NCBI GenBank assembly: GCA_020687485.1
Contig: JAJEQR010000024.1
Location: 1 to 55,814 of the forward strand
Direction: 5' to 3'
DNA: 55,814 nt
Source: Hominifimenecus microfluidus
Lineage (GTDB): Bacteria > Bacillota > Clostridia > Lachnospirales > Lachnospiraceae
The position numbers and the translations under genes were made by a program. Each line of letters starts with the position of its first letter. Within the stretch, counting starts at the first letter, position 1. Positions 25,203-35,491 of this stretch are shown in pieces. Under the pieces are notes generated by a model, which saw only the letters and a list, made by a program, of their open reading frames with translations, was not told where the DNA came from and made no database searches.

Positions 25203-25970
25203 ATGAGCAAGCATAAAATAACTGCCGGAGTGGTCTCTCAGGAGATGATCAGCGACGGCATCTACAGCCTGTGGATCGAAGCGGCTCCCATTGCGGCGGA
25301 CGCGGTTCCCGGTCAGTTTATTTCCCTGTACTGTGCGGAAGGCACGCGCCTGCTTCCTCGTCCGATCAGCCTGTGCGAGATCGATAAGGAGAACGGCCGC
25401 CTGCACCTGGTATACCGCGTGGCCGGAAAAGGTACAGAGGAGTTCTCAGCATTAAAGGCGGGCGATACCATCGAAGTTCTCGGTCCGCTGGGAAATGGAT
25501 TCCCGCTGACAGATAAAAAGGCTGTCCTTGTCGGCGGCGGCATCGGTGTACCTCCTATGCTGCAACTGGCCAAGAGCCTGGATTGCGAGAAGGTTCTTGT
25601 GATGGGATATCGCACGGCGGATACCTATCTGGAGGCGGAGCTGGCCGCGCAGGCACCGCTGTATATTGCGACGGATGACGGAAGCAAGGGCACGCACGGA
25701 ACCGTCGTGGACGCGCTCCGTGCCAACAACATCGAAGCAGATGTTCTGTACGCCTGCGGTCCGACTCCCATGCTGCGAGCTCTGAAGGCATATGCGGAAG
25801 AAAAGGGCATGACCGCCTGGATCTCCATGGAGGAAAAGATGGCTTGCGGCATCGGTGCCTGTCTGGCCTGTGTCTGCCAGTCGAAGGACGTGGATGAGCA
25901 TTCTCATGTGCATAACAAGCGCGTCTGCAAAGAGGGACCAGTATTCAATGCGAAGGAGGTAGAGCTGTGA
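25203..25970 (+). CDS. pyrK: Dihydroorotate dehydrogenase electron transfer subunit
   Basis: 255 residues. The FAD domain has RPISLCEI, the NAD domain has VGGGIGVPPMLQLAK, and the [2Fe-2S] ligands are in MACGIGACLACVCQS with a fourth Cys near KRVCKEGP. It transfers electrons from PyrD to NAD+. The last codons overlap the GTG start of pyrD by 4 bp, as expected for subunits made in equal amounts. Confidence 0.94.
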   Translation: MSKHKITAGVVSQEMISDGIYSLWIEAAPIAADAVPGQFISLYCAEGTRLLPRPISLCEIDKENGRLHLVYRVAGKGTEEFSALKAGDTIEVLGPLGNGFPLTDKKAVLVGGGIGVPPMLQLAKSLDCEKVLVMGYRTADTYLEAELAAQAPLYIATDDGSKGTHGTVVDALRANNIEADVLYACGPTPMLRALKAYAEEKGMTAWISMEEKMACGIGACLACVCQSKDVDEHSHVHNKRVCKEGPVFNAKEVEL

Positions 25971-26866
25971 ATCTGAAAGTAAATCTGGCTGGAGTTGAGC
26001 TGAAGAATCCGGTAATGACAGCTTCCGGAACGTTTGGTTCCGGCATGGAATACAGTGAGTTCGTGGATTTGTCCCGCCTGGGCGCTGTTGTCACCAAGGG
26101 CGTGGCCAATCATCCCTGGCCAGGCAATCCGACGCCCCGCATCGCAGAAGTGACCGGCGGCATGCTGAACGCCATCGGTTTGCAGAACCCCGGCATCGAC
26201 GTGTTCTGCGAGCGCGATATTCCCTTCCTGAAGCAGTATGATACGAAGATCATTGTAAATGTCTGCGGCAAGACGACGGAAGATTATCTGGAAGTAGTTG
26301 AACGTCTGACGGACGAGCCGGTAGATCTTCTGGAGATCAATATTTCCTGCCCGAATGTAAAAGAGGGCGGCATCGCCTTCGGTCAGGATCCGAAGGCTGT
26401 GGAGGCGATCACAAAGGCAGTGAAAGAGAAGGCAAAACAGCCGGTCATCATGAAGCTGAGTCCGAACGTGACGGATATCGTAACCATGGCGAAGGCGGCG
26501 GAGGCAGGCGGCGCAGATGTACTCAGCCTGATCAATACGCTGACCGGCATGAAGTTCGATATCCATCGCCGCAAATTTGCGCTCGCGAACAAGACCGGCG
26601 GTATGTCCGGCCCCTGCGTGAAGCCGGTCGCCGTGCGCATGGTATATCAGGTGGCGCATGCGGTGAGCGTTCCCGTCATCGGTATGGGCGGCATCCAGAA
26701 TGCGGAGGATGCCATCGAGTTCCTGATGGCCGGAGCAACAGCCGTCTCTGTCGGAACGGCGAATTTCCATAATCCCTTCACCACCGTAGAGGTTGTGGAT
26801 GGCATCGCGGACTATATGCGCGTTCACGGCATGGAAGATGTAAAGGAGATTTTCCTCGCAGAGTAA
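25967..26866 (+). CDS. pyrD: Dihydroorotate dehydrogenase, NAD-dependent catalytic subunit
   Basis: 299 residues with a GTG start overlapping pyrK; AAGGAGGT precedes it. Class 1B enzyme: TASGTFGSGMEYSEFVDLS for FMN binding, the catalytic Cys in INISCPNVKEGG, VIMKLSPNVTDI, and GMGGIQNAEDAIEFLMAGA for the FMN phosphate. It oxidises dihydroorotate to orotate, passing electrons to PyrK. Confidence 0.95.
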   Translation: MNLKVNLAGVELKNPVMTASGTFGSGMEYSEFVDLSRLGAVVTKGVANHPWPGNPTPRIAEVTGGMLNAIGLQNPGIDVFCERDIPFLKQYDTKIIVNVCGKTTEDYLEVVERLTDEPVDLLEINISCPNVKEGGIAFGQDPKAVEAITKAVKEKAKQPVIMKLSPNVTDIVTMAKAAEAGGADVLSLINTLTGMKFDIHRRKFALANKTGGMSGPCVKPVAVRMVYQVAHAVSVPVIGMGGIQNAEDAIEFLMAGATAVSVGTANFHNPFTTVEVVDGIADYMRVHGMEDVKEIFLAE

Positions 26867-26907
26867 GAAGCTTAAAGCGACTGGAAATGATGTGAATGAA
26901 TCATAAT

Positions 26908-26952
26908 ATCCCACTGTGGCGGATGCAAACTTTGTTTGGACACAGTGGGATT
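26908..26952 (+). terminator. Hairpin after pyrD, probable terminator
   Basis: The perfect 11-bp stem ATCCCACTGTG / CACAGTGGGAT has only a weak T-run (TTTCTGCAACTTTTT). It may end the pyrC-F-K-D transcript partly. Confidence 0.6.
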
Positions 26953-26976
26953 TCTGCAACTTTTTAGGAAAAGGCT

Positions 26977-27492
26977 ATGAAAATAACGATTATTGGATAT
27001 AGTGGAAGTGGAAAATCTACACTGGCGCAGACCATCGGACAGCGAAAGCACATCCCGGTTCTTCATCTGGATCAGGTACACTGGCTTCCGGGATGGGTGG
27101 AACGAAAAGAGATCGAAGAAGAGCGGATCGTTACAGAATTTCTGGATCGCAACAGCAGTTGGGTGATCGATGGAAACTACAGCGGAATCTGTTATGAACG
27201 AAGACTTTCAGAAGCAAATCATATCATATTTATGAATTTCAATCGCTTTCAGTGTCTCTTTCGGGCATGGAAGCGGTTTCGAAAAAATGCAGGAAAAACA
27301 AGAGATTCTATGGCTCCGGGCTGTCCGGAACGCTTCGATGCAGAATTTGTAAAATGGATTCTGCATGACGGACGTTCGAAAAAACATAAAGCCAATTATA
27401 ATAGAATTGCAAAAGAATATTCGGATAAAGTAATTCTCATTAAAAATCAGCGACAGCTTACGGCTTATATACAATTTCTCGGTCCTTTGTAA
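26977..27492 (+). CDS. P-loop nucleotide kinase-like protein (topology-modulation/FlaR-like)
   Basis: 171 residues. A Walker A motif GYSGSGKSTLAQ lies at the N-terminus, followed by HLDQVHWLPGW and DGNYSG, the typical pattern of small kinase-like proteins annotated as DNA topology modulation/FlaR-related. Function is not established. Its codon use is more AT-rich than that of the pyr genes around it. It sits between the pyrD hairpin and the pyrE promoter, so it is probably an insertion in the pyrimidine block with no direct role in it. Confidence 0.75.
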   Translation: MKITIIGYSGSGKSTLAQTIGQRKHIPVLHLDQVHWLPGWVERKEIEEERIVTEFLDRNSSWVIDGNYSGICYERRLSEANHIIFMNFNRFQCLFRAWKRFRKNAGKTRDSMAPGCPERFDAEFVKWILHDGRSKKHKANYNRIAKEYSDKVILIKNQRQLTAYIQFLGPL

Positions 27493-27525
27493 AATATTTA
27501 ATTTTGCAACAGGGCCGGTTTCAGA

Positions 27526-27554
27526 TTGAAAAATGAGAGTATATATGCTAGACT
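27526..27554 (+). promoter_or_regulatory. Candidate promoter of pyrE
   Basis: TTGAAA and TAGACT are separated by 17 bp, 44 bp upstream of the pyrE start. The -10 box is not ideal. Confidence 0.45.
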
Positions 27555-27598
27555 TAAAATGATGTCTGATTATATTACAATCTGGAGGGTTAAGCCTA

Positions 27599-28276
27599 AT
27601 GGAACAGTATAAAGAGGAATTTATTGAATTTATGGTGGATTGTCAGGTCCTGAAATTTGGTGCTTTCGTGACCAAAAGCGGCCGCAATACACCATTCTTT
27701 GTAAATACCGGTTTTTACCGCACCGGTGAACAGCTCCGCCGGCTGGGCGGCTACTATGCGAAAGCGATCGCATCCAAATACGGCACCGACTTCGACGTAC
27801 TGTTCGGACCGGCCTACAAGGGAATCCCGCTGACCGTAGCGACGTCCATGGAGCTCAGCGCACAGTACGGAGCCGATATCCGCTACTGCTCGAACCGCAA
27901 GGAAGTCAAGGATCACGGCGATAAGGGCATTCTGCTGGGAAGCCCCATTGGAGACGGCGACCGCATCGTTATCATTGAGGATGTAACGACTGCAGGAACC
28001 TCCATCGGAGAGACTATGCCGATCCTGAAGGCGCAGGGTGATGTAGACGTACTGGGGCTGGTGGTATCCGTTGATCGCATGGAGCGCGGCAATGGCAAGA
28101 AGAGCGCTCTGTCCGAGATTCGTGAGAAGTACGGTATGGAGACCACTGCAATCGTAACCATGAGCGAGGTTGTCGAGCATCTTTACAATCGTCCGTACAA
28201 GGGACAGGTCATCATTGACGATGCCATGAAGGCTGCCATTGATGCTTATTATAAGCAGTACGGCGCAGAAGAATAA
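27599..28276 (+). CDS. pyrE: Orotate phosphoribosyltransferase
   Basis: 225 residues with a TGGAGGG site. It joins orotate to PRPP to give OMP. LFGPAYKGIPL is the substrate site and VIIEDVTTAGTSIGE is the PRPP-binding signature with paired acidic residues. With pyrC, pyrF, pyrK and pyrD it completes the later half of UMP synthesis in this window. Confidence 0.94.
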   Translation: MEQYKEEFIEFMVDCQVLKFGAFVTKSGRNTPFFVNTGFYRTGEQLRRLGGYYAKAIASKYGTDFDVLFGPAYKGIPLTVATSMELSAQYGADIRYCSNRKEVKDHGDKGILLGSPIGDGDRIVIIEDVTTAGTSIGETMPILKAQGDVDVLGLVVSVDRMERGNGKKSALSEIREKYGMETTAIVTMSEVVEHLYNRPYKGQVIIDDAMKAAIDAYYKQYGAEE

Positions 28277-28288
28277 AGCACAGGGATA

Positions 28289-28657
28289 ATGTTTCATAAG
28301 AAAGACAAGAAAAGAAAAGCAATGCCGGAACGCCGTCTGGATCGCAGAAGAAAGAAGACGCTCAGCCAGCGTATGGCGAATGTTACGTATATGCAGGCGT
28401 CTCTGACGCTGTTTGGCCTGAGCCTGGTACTCTTTGGTGTCAGCCTGTGGCGCGCGGTAGCGACTGCAGGTACGGCAGGAGTGCTGATCGCACTGCCGGG
28501 CTTCTTAAGCTTTTTTGCGGCGCTTGCAGGTTTTCTGGTAACCATATACGGACATTTTGTAGTACGAATTGAAGGCAAGATCAAATGGATTGCAGGAATC
28601 ACGGCGAACGGAATGATGCTGGTGATTCTGGTACTCCTGTATCTTGCAGGCCTGTAA
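28289..28657 (+). CDS. Small membrane protein, DUF6142-like
   Basis: 122 residues: a very basic N-terminal 38 residues (RRLDRRRKKTLSQR) and then three hydrophobic segments. It resembles the small Lachnospiraceae membrane family DUF6142, though I cannot confirm this. It lies 12 bp after pyrE and 35 bp before purK, so it appears to be co-transcribed with nucleotide synthesis genes. Function unknown. Confidence 0.6.
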   Translation: MFHKKDKKRKAMPERRLDRRRKKTLSQRMANVTYMQASLTLFGLSLVLFGVSLWRAVATAGTAGVLIALPGFLSFFAALAGFLVTIYGHFVVRIEGKIKWIAGITANGMMLVILVLLYLAGL

Positions 28658-28692
28658 CAAGGTTGAATGAACGAAAGGAATAGAGCTTAAAT

Positions 28693-29823
28693 ATGAAGAA
28701 AATCGGAATCATCGGCGGCGGTCAGCTCGGCAAGATGATGATCCTGGACGGAAAGCGGCTGGATACGCAGTTCTCCATCCTGGATCCGACGGAGCACTGC
28801 CCGGCGCACAGCATCGCCGACCGTCACATTGTCGCGGACTTTGATGATGTGGACGCCATCATCCGCCTGGCGGAAGATGTGGATGTTGTGACCTACGAAT
28901 TTGAGCATATCAGCGTGGAGGCGCTTCGGAAGCTGGAGGCAGCCGGTCATAAAGTTTACCCCAGCTCAGAGACTCTGGCGCACATTCAGAATAAACTGGT
29001 GCAGAAGAGATGGCTGCGTCAGCACGATATTCCTGTACCGGATTTCCTGGAGATTACTTCTCTGGAGGATATTTACGCTGCGGAGAGTCAGTTCTCCTAC
29101 CCGATGATCCTGAAAACCTGCACCGGTGGTTATGACGGCAAGGGCAACGCAGTAATTGCGGATCATGAGGGCGTCGCCAGAGCTTATGAGGCTCTGGGCG
29201 CGGGAAAGCTTCCTCTGATGGTAGAGGAATGTATTGACTTTGAGAAGGAGGTTTCCATCCTGGCCTGCGCCAGTGAGAACGGAGAGATGAGCGTATTCCC
29301 GGTAGCGGAGAACGTTCATAAGAACAGCATCCTGGATGAGACGACGGTTCCGGCTGTGATTTCAGAAGCTTCCGCAAAGGAGGCCATGGAGGTAGCCAGA
29401 GCCTGCCTGAAGGCATTTAAGGCGTGCGGAATGCTCTGCATCGAGCTTTTTGTTACGAAGGAAGGCCATATTCTGGTGAACGAGCTGGCGCCCCGTCCAC
29501 ATAACAGCGGCCACTATACGATTGAAGGCTGCTATACTTCCCAGTATGAGCAGCATGTGCGCGCGATCCTCGGCATGCCATTAGGCAATGCGGCGCTGAT
29601 CCGCCCGACGGCCATGAAGAATATCATCGGCGATCACACTGCTCCTGCAGAGATTCTCGGTTTGGAGGAGGCGTATCGCTTTCCGAATGTCAAGATCCAT
29701 ATTTATGGCAAGGAAGTCGTGAAGAACGGCCGCAAGATGGGACACATCACAGCGACCGGCGAGACACTGGAAGAAGCGCTGGCGGAGGTCCGCGGTGCGC
29801 ATAAGGCATTATCCTTTAAGTAA
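28693..29823 (+). CDS. purK: N5-carboxyaminoimidazole ribonucleotide synthase
   Basis: 376 residues, ATP-grasp fold. It carboxylates AIR to N5-CAIR using ATP and bicarbonate. [19 protein letters not shown] is the N-terminal Rossmann motif. [14 protein letters not shown] and [15 protein letters not shown] belong to the ATP-grasp, and [18 protein letters not shown] is the conserved active-site segment. It is paired with PurE, next gene, for the two-step CAIR route. Confidence 0.94.
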   Translation: MKKIGIIGGGQLGKMMILDGKRLDTQFSILDPTEHCPAHSIADRHIVADFDDVDAIIRLAEDVDVVTYEFEHISVEALRKLEAAGHKVYPSSETLAHIQNKLVQKRWLRQHDIPVPDFLEITSLEDIYAAESQFSYPMILKTCTGGYDGKGNAVIADHEGVARAYEALGAGKLPLMVEECIDFEKEVSILACASENGEMSVFPVAENVHKNSILDETTVPAVISEASAKEAMEVARACLKAFKACGMLCIELFVTKEGHILVNELAPRPHNSGHYTIEGCYTSQYEQHVRAILGMPLGNAALIRPTAMKNIIGDHTAPAEILGLEEAYRFPNVKIHIYGKEVVKNGRKMGHITATGETLEEALAEVRGAHKALSFK

Positions 29824-29849
29824 GCAATATGAAGAATGGAGGAACATAC

Positions 29850-30365
29850 ATGACCCCAGTAGTAGGTATCATTATGGGAAGCGATTCCGACCTTCCCGTT
29901 ATGAAGAAGGCAGCAGAGATGCTGGATCAGCTGAAAGTTCCGTATGAGCTGACCATCGTATCCGCGCACCGCACGCCGGATCGTCTGACAGACTATGCGA
30001 AGAGTGCGGCGGGCAAGGGACTGAAAGTGATCATCGCGGGCGCAGGCGGAAGCGCGCATCTTCCGGGCATGGTAGCGGCACAGACGGTGCTTCCCGTCAT
30101 CGGTGTGCCGGTACAGACAAAGGCGCTCGGCGGTGTGGATTCCCTGTATTCCATCGTGCAGATGCCTCCGGGAATCCCGGTGGCTACGGTGGCGATCAAC
30201 GGTGCGCTCAATGCCGGCCTTCTGGCGGCCAAGATCCTGGCGGCTTCCGATGAAGCGCTGGCTTCCCGTGTGGAGGCATACAGCCTGGAGCTGAAGGAGA
30301 TGGTGGAGCGCAAGGCAGAGAAGCTGGAAACTGTGGGTTATGAAAAATATTTAGAAGAGATGTAG
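29850..30365 (+). CDS. purE: N5-CAIR mutase
   Basis: 171 residues from ATG 29850, preceded by TGGAGG; an in-frame ATG at 29829 lacks a ribosome binding site. Class I Pur[27 protein letters not shown] and [14 protein letters not shown] are the substrate loops, with the catalytic His in SAHR. It converts N5-CAIR to CAIR. Confidence 0.95.
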   Translation: MTPVVGIIMGSDSDLPVMKKAAEMLDQLKVPYELTIVSAHRTPDRLTDYAKSAAGKGLKVIIAGAGGSAHLPGMVAAQTVLPVIGVPVQTKALGGVDSLYSIVQMPPGIPVATVAINGALNAGLLAAKILAASDEALASRVEAYSLELKEMVERKAEKLETVGYEKYLEEM

Positions 30366-30377
30366 GGGGAACAAAAG

Positions 30378-31409
30378 ATGGCTATGGATTATAAGAGCGC
30401 CGGTGTGGATATCGAGGCCGGATACCGTTCGGTAGAACTGATGAAGGCTCATGTAAAGGCAACGATGCGTCCGGAAGTACTGGGTGGTCTGGGCGGCTTC
30501 TCCGGAGCCTTCAGCGCGAAGGCATTTAAGGATATGGAGGATCCGGTATTGCTTTCCGGTACGGATGGCTGCGGCACGAAGGTTAAGGTTGCTTTTCTGA
30601 TGGATAAGCATGATACGATCGGCATTGACTGTGTGGCTATGTGCGTGAACGATGTGGCCTGTGCCGGCGGCGAGCCTCTGTTCTTCCTGGACTATATTGC
30701 CTGCGGCAAGAATGAACCGGAGAAGATCGCGGATATCGTAAAGGGCGTAGCGGAAGGTTGCCGTCAGGCAGGCGCGGCTCTGATCGGCGGCGAGACGGCA
30801 GAGCACCCCGGACTGATGCCGGAGGACGAGTATGACCTGGCAGGTTTTGCGGTAGGTGTGGTAGACCGCAAGGATCTGATCACCGGCGAGAACCTGAAGC
30901 CCGGCGATGTGTTGATCGGTCTGGCCAGCTCCGGCGTACACAGCAACGGTTTCTCCCTGGTGCGCCGTGTTTTCCTGATGACAGAGGAGAACCTGAATCA
31001 TTACTATGATTCTCTGGGCGCGACTCTGGGTGAGACGCTTCTGGCTCCGACCAGAATCTATGTAAAGGCTCTGAAGGAGATCAAGAATGCGGGCGTTACC
31101 GTGAAGGGCTGCAGCCATATCACCGGCGGTGGTTTCTATGAGAACGTGCCCCGTATGCTTCCGGAAGGCATCCGCGCGAAGATCCGTAAGGACAGCTATC
31201 CGATCCCGCCGATCTTCACGATGTTGCAGGAGAACGGCAAGATCGAGGATCATATGATGTATAATACCTTCAATATGGGTATTGGTATGGTAGTTGCTGT
31301 GGCTCCCGAAGATGTGGACGCAGCCGTAGCGGCAGCAAAGGCAGCCGGTGAGCAGGTTTATGTGATCGGCGAGCTGGAAGCCGGAGAGAAGGGCATAGAC
31401 TTATGTTAA
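30378..31409 (+). CDS. purM: Phosphoribosylformylglycinamidine cyclo-ligase
   Basis: 343 residues. It makes AIR from [38 protein letters not shown] and [14 protein letters not shown] are the AIRS-family motifs, and [16 protein letters not shown] is near the C-terminus. Its end overlaps the purN start by 7 bp. Confidence 0.95.
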   Translation: MAMDYKSAGVDIEAGYRSVELMKAHVKATMRPEVLGGLGGFSGAFSAKAFKDMEDPVLLSGTDGCGTKVKVAFLMDKHDTIGIDCVAMCVNDVACAGGEPLFFLDYIACGKNEPEKIADIVKGVAEGCRQAGAALIGGETAEHPGLMPEDEYDLAGFAVGVVDRKDLITGENLKPGDVLIGLASSGVHSNGFSLVRRVFLMTEENLNHYYDSLGATLGETLLAPTRIYVKALKEIKNAGVTVKGCSHITGGGFYENVPRMLPEGIRAKIRKDSYPIPPIFTMLQENGKIEDHMMYNTFNMGIGMVVAVAPEDVDAAVAAAKAAGEQVYVIGELEAGEKGIDLC

Positions 31410-32005
31410 GAGTAGGCGTACTGGTATCGGGCGGCGGCACCAATCTGCAGGCAATTATCGATCAGGTGGAATCCGGACAGCTGACCGGCGTTTCCCTGGA
31501 GGTCGTGATCAGTAATAATCCCGGGGCAAAGGCTCTGGAGCGGGCGAAGAAGCATCACATTCCGGCTTTATGTGTCTCCCCGAAGAGCTATGCGACGAGA
31601 GACGAGTTCAATCAGGCTCTTCTGGATGAACTGGAGAAGTATCAGCTGGATCTGATTGTTCTGGCAGGTTTCCTTGTCGTAATTCCGGAGATCATGGTGA
31701 AGCGCTATCCGAATCAGATCATCAATATTCACCCGTCCCTGATTCCTTCGTTTTGCGGAAACGGGTATTATGGACTGAAAGTGCATGAGGCGGCACTGGC
31801 CAGAGGCGTGAAAGTAACGGGCGCAACCGTGCACTATGTGGATGCGGGTACAGATACCGGTCCCATCATCCTGCAGAAGGCTGTGGAAGTAAAGGAAGGC
31901 GATACGCCGGAGATTCTCCAGCGCAGAGTCATGGAAGAGGCAGAGTGGAAGCTGCTTCCGGCTGCGATCCAGTTAATCGCAGATCAGAAGAAAGCAGCAG
32001 AGTAA
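31403..32005 (+). CDS. purN: Phosphoribosylglycinamide formyltransferase
   Basis: 200 residues. It transfers a formyl group from 10-formyl-THF to [17 protein letters not shown] is the phosphate loop. [10 protein letters not shown] carries the catalytic Asn and His, and [13 protein letters not shown] has the catalytic Asp. The start overlaps purM. Confidence 0.95.
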   Translation: MLRVGVLVSGGGTNLQAIIDQVESGQLTGVSLEVVISNNPGAKALERAKKHHIPALCVSPKSYATRDEFNQALLDELEKYQLDLIVLAGFLVVIPEIMVKRYPNQIINIHPSLIPSFCGNGYYGLKVHEAALARGVKVTGATVHYVDAGTDTGPIILQKAVEVKEGDTPEILQRRVMEEAEWKLLPAAIQLIADQKKAAE

Positions 32006-32023
32006 GTATACAGGAGGCGTACG

Positions 32024-33295
32024 ATGAAAGTACTGATCGTGGGAAGCGGCGGACGTGAGCACGCGCTCGCCTGGAAGATTTCTCAGAGTCCGAAGGTAGA
32101 TAAGATTTACTGCGCACCCGGCAATGCCGGAATTGGCCAGATCGCAGAGCTGGTTCCGATCGGGGCGATGGAGTTCGATAAGCTGGCGGCTTTCGCAAAG
32201 GAGAATGCGGTTGACCTTACCGTTGTCGGCATGGATGATCCGCTGGTCGGCGGTATTGTGGATGTATTCGAGGCGCAGGGACTGCGCATCTTCGGTCCGC
32301 GAAAGAATGCGGCAATCCTGGAAGGCTCCAAGGCGTTCTCCAAGGATCTGATGAAGAAATACAATATCCCGACAGCCGGATATGAGACCTTTGATTCGCC
32401 GGAGGCGGCACTGGATTATCTGGAAAATGCGCAGTATCCGATTGTGCTGAAAGCAGACGGTCTGGCACTTGGCAAGGGTGTACTCATCTGCATGACGAAG
32501 GAAGAAGCAAAGGCAGGCGTGAAGACGATTATGCTGGACAAGCAGTTTGGTTCCGCCGGCAATCGTCTGGTAGTAGAAGAATTTATGACCGGCCGTGAGG
32601 TCTCCGTGCTTTCCTTCTGTGATGGCAAGACGATCACCACTATGACCTCCGCGCAGGATCACAAGAGAGCGAAGGACGGAGATCAGGGGTTGAACACCGG
32701 AGGCATGGGAACCTTCTCCCCCAGTCCGTTTTATACAGAAGAGGTGGATGCATTCTGCAGAGATTATATCTATCAGCCTACCGTGGACGCAATGGCAGCC
32801 GAGGGACGCACCTTCGTCGGCATCATCTTCTTCGGACTGATGCTGACTGACCGCGGACCGAAGGTTCTGGAGTACAATGCCCGCTTCGGCGATCCGGAGG
32901 CCCAGGTTGTTCTGCCCCGTATGAAGAACGATATCGTGGAAGTCTTCGAGGCCTGCATCGACGGCCGGCTGGATGAGATTGATCTTCAGTTCGAGGACAA
33001 CGCGGCGGTATGCGTTGTACTGGCATCCGGTGGTTATCCGGAGCATTACGAGAAGGGCTACGAGATCACCGGTCTGGACTGGTTCGATGGCCGCGACGGC
33101 TACTATGTATTCCATGCCGGCACAAAGCTGGCGGACGGCAAGATCGTGACGAACGGTGGCCGTGTGCTTGGCGTTACGGCGACAGGAGCTGATCTGAAGC
33201 AGGCCAGAGCGAATGCCTACGAAGCCACCACACATGTGGATTTCAGGGATAAGTACTGCCGCTCGGATATCGGTAAAGCGATTGATGAGGTATAA
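32024..33295 (+). CDS. purD: Phosphoribosylamine-glycine ligase
   Basis: 423 residues, ATP-grasp. It makes GAR from phosphoribosylamine and glycine. Motifs include VGSGGREHALAWKI, ADGLALGKGV, EEFMTGREVSVLSFCDG, DHKRAKDGDQGLNTGGMG and EYNARFGDPEAQVVLPR. Last gene of the pur group; a terminator follows. Other pur genes (F, L, C, B, H) are not in the window. Confidence 0.95.
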   Translation: MKVLIVGSGGREHALAWKISQSPKVDKIYCAPGNAGIGQIAELVPIGAMEFDKLAAFAKENAVDLTVVGMDDPLVGGIVDVFEAQGLRIFGPRKNAAILEGSKAFSKDLMKKYNIPTAGYETFDSPEAALDYLENAQYPIVLKADGLALGKGVLICMTKEEAKAGVKTIMLDKQFGSAGNRLVVEEFMTGREVSVLSFCDGKTITTMTSAQDHKRAKDGDQGLNTGGMGTFSPSPFYTEEVDAFCRDYIYQPTVDAMAAEGRTFVGIIFFGLMLTDRGPKVLEYNARFGDPEAQVVLPRMKNDIVEVFEACIDGRLDEIDLQFEDNAAVCVVLASGGYPEHYEKGYEITGLDWFDGRDGYYVFHAGTKLADGKIVTNGGRVLGVTATGADLKQARANAYEATTHVDFRDKYCRSDIGKAIDEV

Positions 33296-33339
33296 GACTG
33301 CCCGGTAATATAAAGAGATTGAGATTTAGAACTGCGGAT

Positions 33340-33380
33340 GGGGATTGCGATAGCGCATGTGCGCGGAGCAATCCCCTTTT
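33340..33380 (+). terminator. Terminator of the purine operon
   Basis: The stem GGGGATTGC / GCAATCCCC has an inner GCGCATGTGCGC palindrome and is followed by TTTT. Confidence 0.88.
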
Positions 33381-33407
33381 GCAGAAGACGAAAGAGAGAA
33401 TTAGAAG

Positions 33408-34370
33408 ATGAAATATTCCCTTGCGCCGATGGAAGGCATTACCGGATATACATATCGACGGGCATTTGAGTCTTGCTTCGGGCCGATGGATCAGTATTAT
33501 ACTCCATTTCTGTCGCCGAATTCCGCGCGAAGCTTCATGAAGAGAGAGCAGAAAGAAGTAGAGCCGGCGCATAATGCCGATCTGCCGGTGGTACCTCAGC
33601 TGTTGACGAGAAATGCGGAGGATTTTCTCTGGGCATCAGAACGTCTTGCGGAGTATGGATATAAGGAAGTGAACCTGAACCTGGGATGTCCGTCCGGTAC
33701 GGTGGCGGCGAAGGGCAAGGGTTCCGGCTTCCTGTCTTTTCCGGAAGAGCTGGATCTGTTCCTGGAGAAAGTCTTTCGGGAGAGCCCGCTGCCGGTATCC
33801 ATCAAGACAAGAATCGGAAGAAATGCAGACGAAGAGTTTCCACGTTTGCTGGCAATTTACCGCAAGTATCCGATCTCGCTTCTGATTGTGCATCCGCGCA
33901 TACAGAAGGACTTCTATAAGGTGCCGCCGCGCCGGGAACCGTTCCGACTGGCCATGCAGGACAGCCCGTTCCCGGTTTGCTATAACGGCGATATTTTCTG
34001 CCGGGAGGATTACGAAGAACTTATGTCCGAATTCCCGGATCTGGATATGGTAATGCTTGGCAGGGGGATTCTTGTGAACCCGGGTCTGCTTCGGGAACTG
34101 CGCGGTGGTGCGCCTGCGGCAAAAGCGGAGCTTCGGGAGTTTCACGAGCGCCTGCTGGACGGTTATGTGGAGGAGTTTCGCGGGGATCGGAACCTGCTCT
34201 ACCGCATGAAGGAGCTCTGGACCTATTTTCGTTATTCCTTCGAGGAACCGGAGCGCTGTCGGCGGCTGGTAAGAAAGGCAGGCAATCTTGCCGAGTATCG
34301 GGCGGCTGTGAATGAGATCTTCCACATGGAGACCGTACGGCCTACGGGGGGATTTTCCTTTGGAAAATAG
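33408..34370 (+). CDS. tRNA-dihydrouridine synthase family protein
   Basis: 320 residues, FMN-dependent Dus family. APMEGITGYTYRRAFE is the N-terminal FMN motif and NLNLGCPSGTVAAKGKGSG has the catalytic Cys. Later come VCYNGDIF and MLGRGILVNPGLLRELRG for the FMN phosphate. The enzyme reduces uridine in tRNA loops. The site specificity (DusA/B/C type) cannot be told from sequence alone. Monocistronic or paired with pheA, 34 bp downstream. Confidence 0.88.
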   Translation: MKYSLAPMEGITGYTYRRAFESCFGPMDQYYTPFLSPNSARSFMKREQKEVEPAHNADLPVVPQLLTRNAEDFLWASERLAEYGYKEVNLNLGCPSGTVAAKGKGSGFLSFPEELDLFLEKVFRESPLPVSIKTRIGRNADEEFPRLLAIYRKYPISLLIVHPRIQKDFYKVPPRREPFRLAMQDSPFPVCYNGDIFCREDYEELMSEFPDLDMVMLGRGILVNPGLLRELRGGAPAAKAELREFHERLLDGYVEEFRGDRNLLYRMKELWTYFRYSFEEPERCRRLVRKAGNLAEYRAAVNEIFHMETVRPTGGFSFGK

Positions 34371-34404
34371 CTAACAGAATACCAATGCAGGGAGATGAGA
34401 GTTT

Positions 34405-35385
34405 ATGGAAATGGAATCGGAGTATTTACAGAAACTACAGAGACAACTGGAAGAGACAGAGCAGGAGATGGCGGAGCTGTTCAGCCGAAGGTGCCAGCTT
34501 GTCAGTAAACTGCATGCGGACCAGCCGCCGCTGCCGCGCCTGACAAAGGTACAGGCGCTTGATCTGGAAGGAAAGAAAGCCGCTTACTGTGGCGTTCCCG
34601 GCGCTTACGGATATGAAGCCACCGTGCGTTTCTTCGGAGAGGAATTCGAGAAGGTCTCCGTATCCAGCTTTGACGCGGCGCTTACCGCTGTGGATCACGG
34701 CGACGCGGACTATGCAGTGCTTCCCATCGAGAATTCTTCCGCAGGAGCGGTCGGAAATGTGTATGATGTACTTGCAGAGCATCCGGTCACAGTGGTAGGG
34801 GAGATTGACGTTCCGATCTGCCACTGCCTGCTGGCCGGAGAGAATACAGATCTTGCGGATATCCATGAAGTTCACAGCCACCCGCAAGCGTTGCAGCAGT
34901 GCCGCCACTATCTGGAGCGCCATCCGCAGTGGGTATCCTGCGGCTCCAGCAACACAGCGCTCGGCGCAAAGATGATCGCGGAAGAGGGAAGAAAAGATCA
35001 GGCGGCCATCGCCAGCGAGGCGGCGGCAAAGCTCTATGGACTGAAGATTCTGGAGCGGGAGATCAACGATAATAAGGGAAATACTACCCGTTTCGTCGTT
35101 GCGACTGCGAAGCCGATCTATCTGGAGCACTCCCGTAAAGTTCGGATCTGCTTCGAGTGCCGCCATGAGAAGGGGGCGCTGTATCACCTGCTGTCGTACT
35201 TTGCCTATTACAGCCTCAACATGACGAGAATCGAATCCCGCCCTGTCCCCCGCAGAAAGGATGGCCGCTGGGAATACCGCTTCTTTGTGGACTTCGAGGG
35301 AAATCTGGAGGAAGAGCGAGTGCAGAAAGCCCTCTGCGGCCTCCAGGCAGAGACCACAGCGCTGAGAATTTTAGGTACATGTTGA
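34405..35385 (+). CDS. pheA: Prephenate dehydratase with short N-terminal helix
   Basis: 326 residues. The first 45 form a single charged helix resembling the start of a chorismate mutase domain (LEETEQEMAELFSRRCQLVS), but the rest of that domain is missing. The dehydratase follows: CGVPGAYGYEATVRFF, LPIENSSAGAVGNVYD, SHPQALQQC, SSNTALGAKMI and the catalytic NTTRFVV. The ACT domain (about 245-326) has ESRPVPRR, where phenylalanine binds for feedback inhibition. It makes phenylpyruvate for phenylalanine. Confidence 0.9.
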   Translation: MEMESEYLQKLQRQLEETEQEMAELFSRRCQLVSKLHADQPPLPRLTKVQALDLEGKKAAYCGVPGAYGYEATVRFFGEEFEKVSVSSFDAALTAVDHGDADYAVLPIENSSAGAVGNVYDVLAEHPVTVVGEIDVPICHCLLAGENTDLADIHEVHSHPQALQQCRHYLERHPQWVSCGSSNTALGAKMIAEEGRKDQAAIASEAAAKLYGLKILEREINDNKGNTTRFVVATAKPIYLEHSRKVRICFECRHEKGALYHLLSYFAYYSLNMTRIESRPVPRRKDGRWEYRFFVDFEGNLEEERVQKALCGLQAETTALRILGTC

Positions 35386-35491
35386 TGCCTCTGCTGCGGA
35401 TCAATTCGAAAGGCAACAAAAATGTGGCTGCAAAAAGCATATAAGAATACAGGTATAAGAATTATATAATCATGTAAGAAGGAACAAAATC

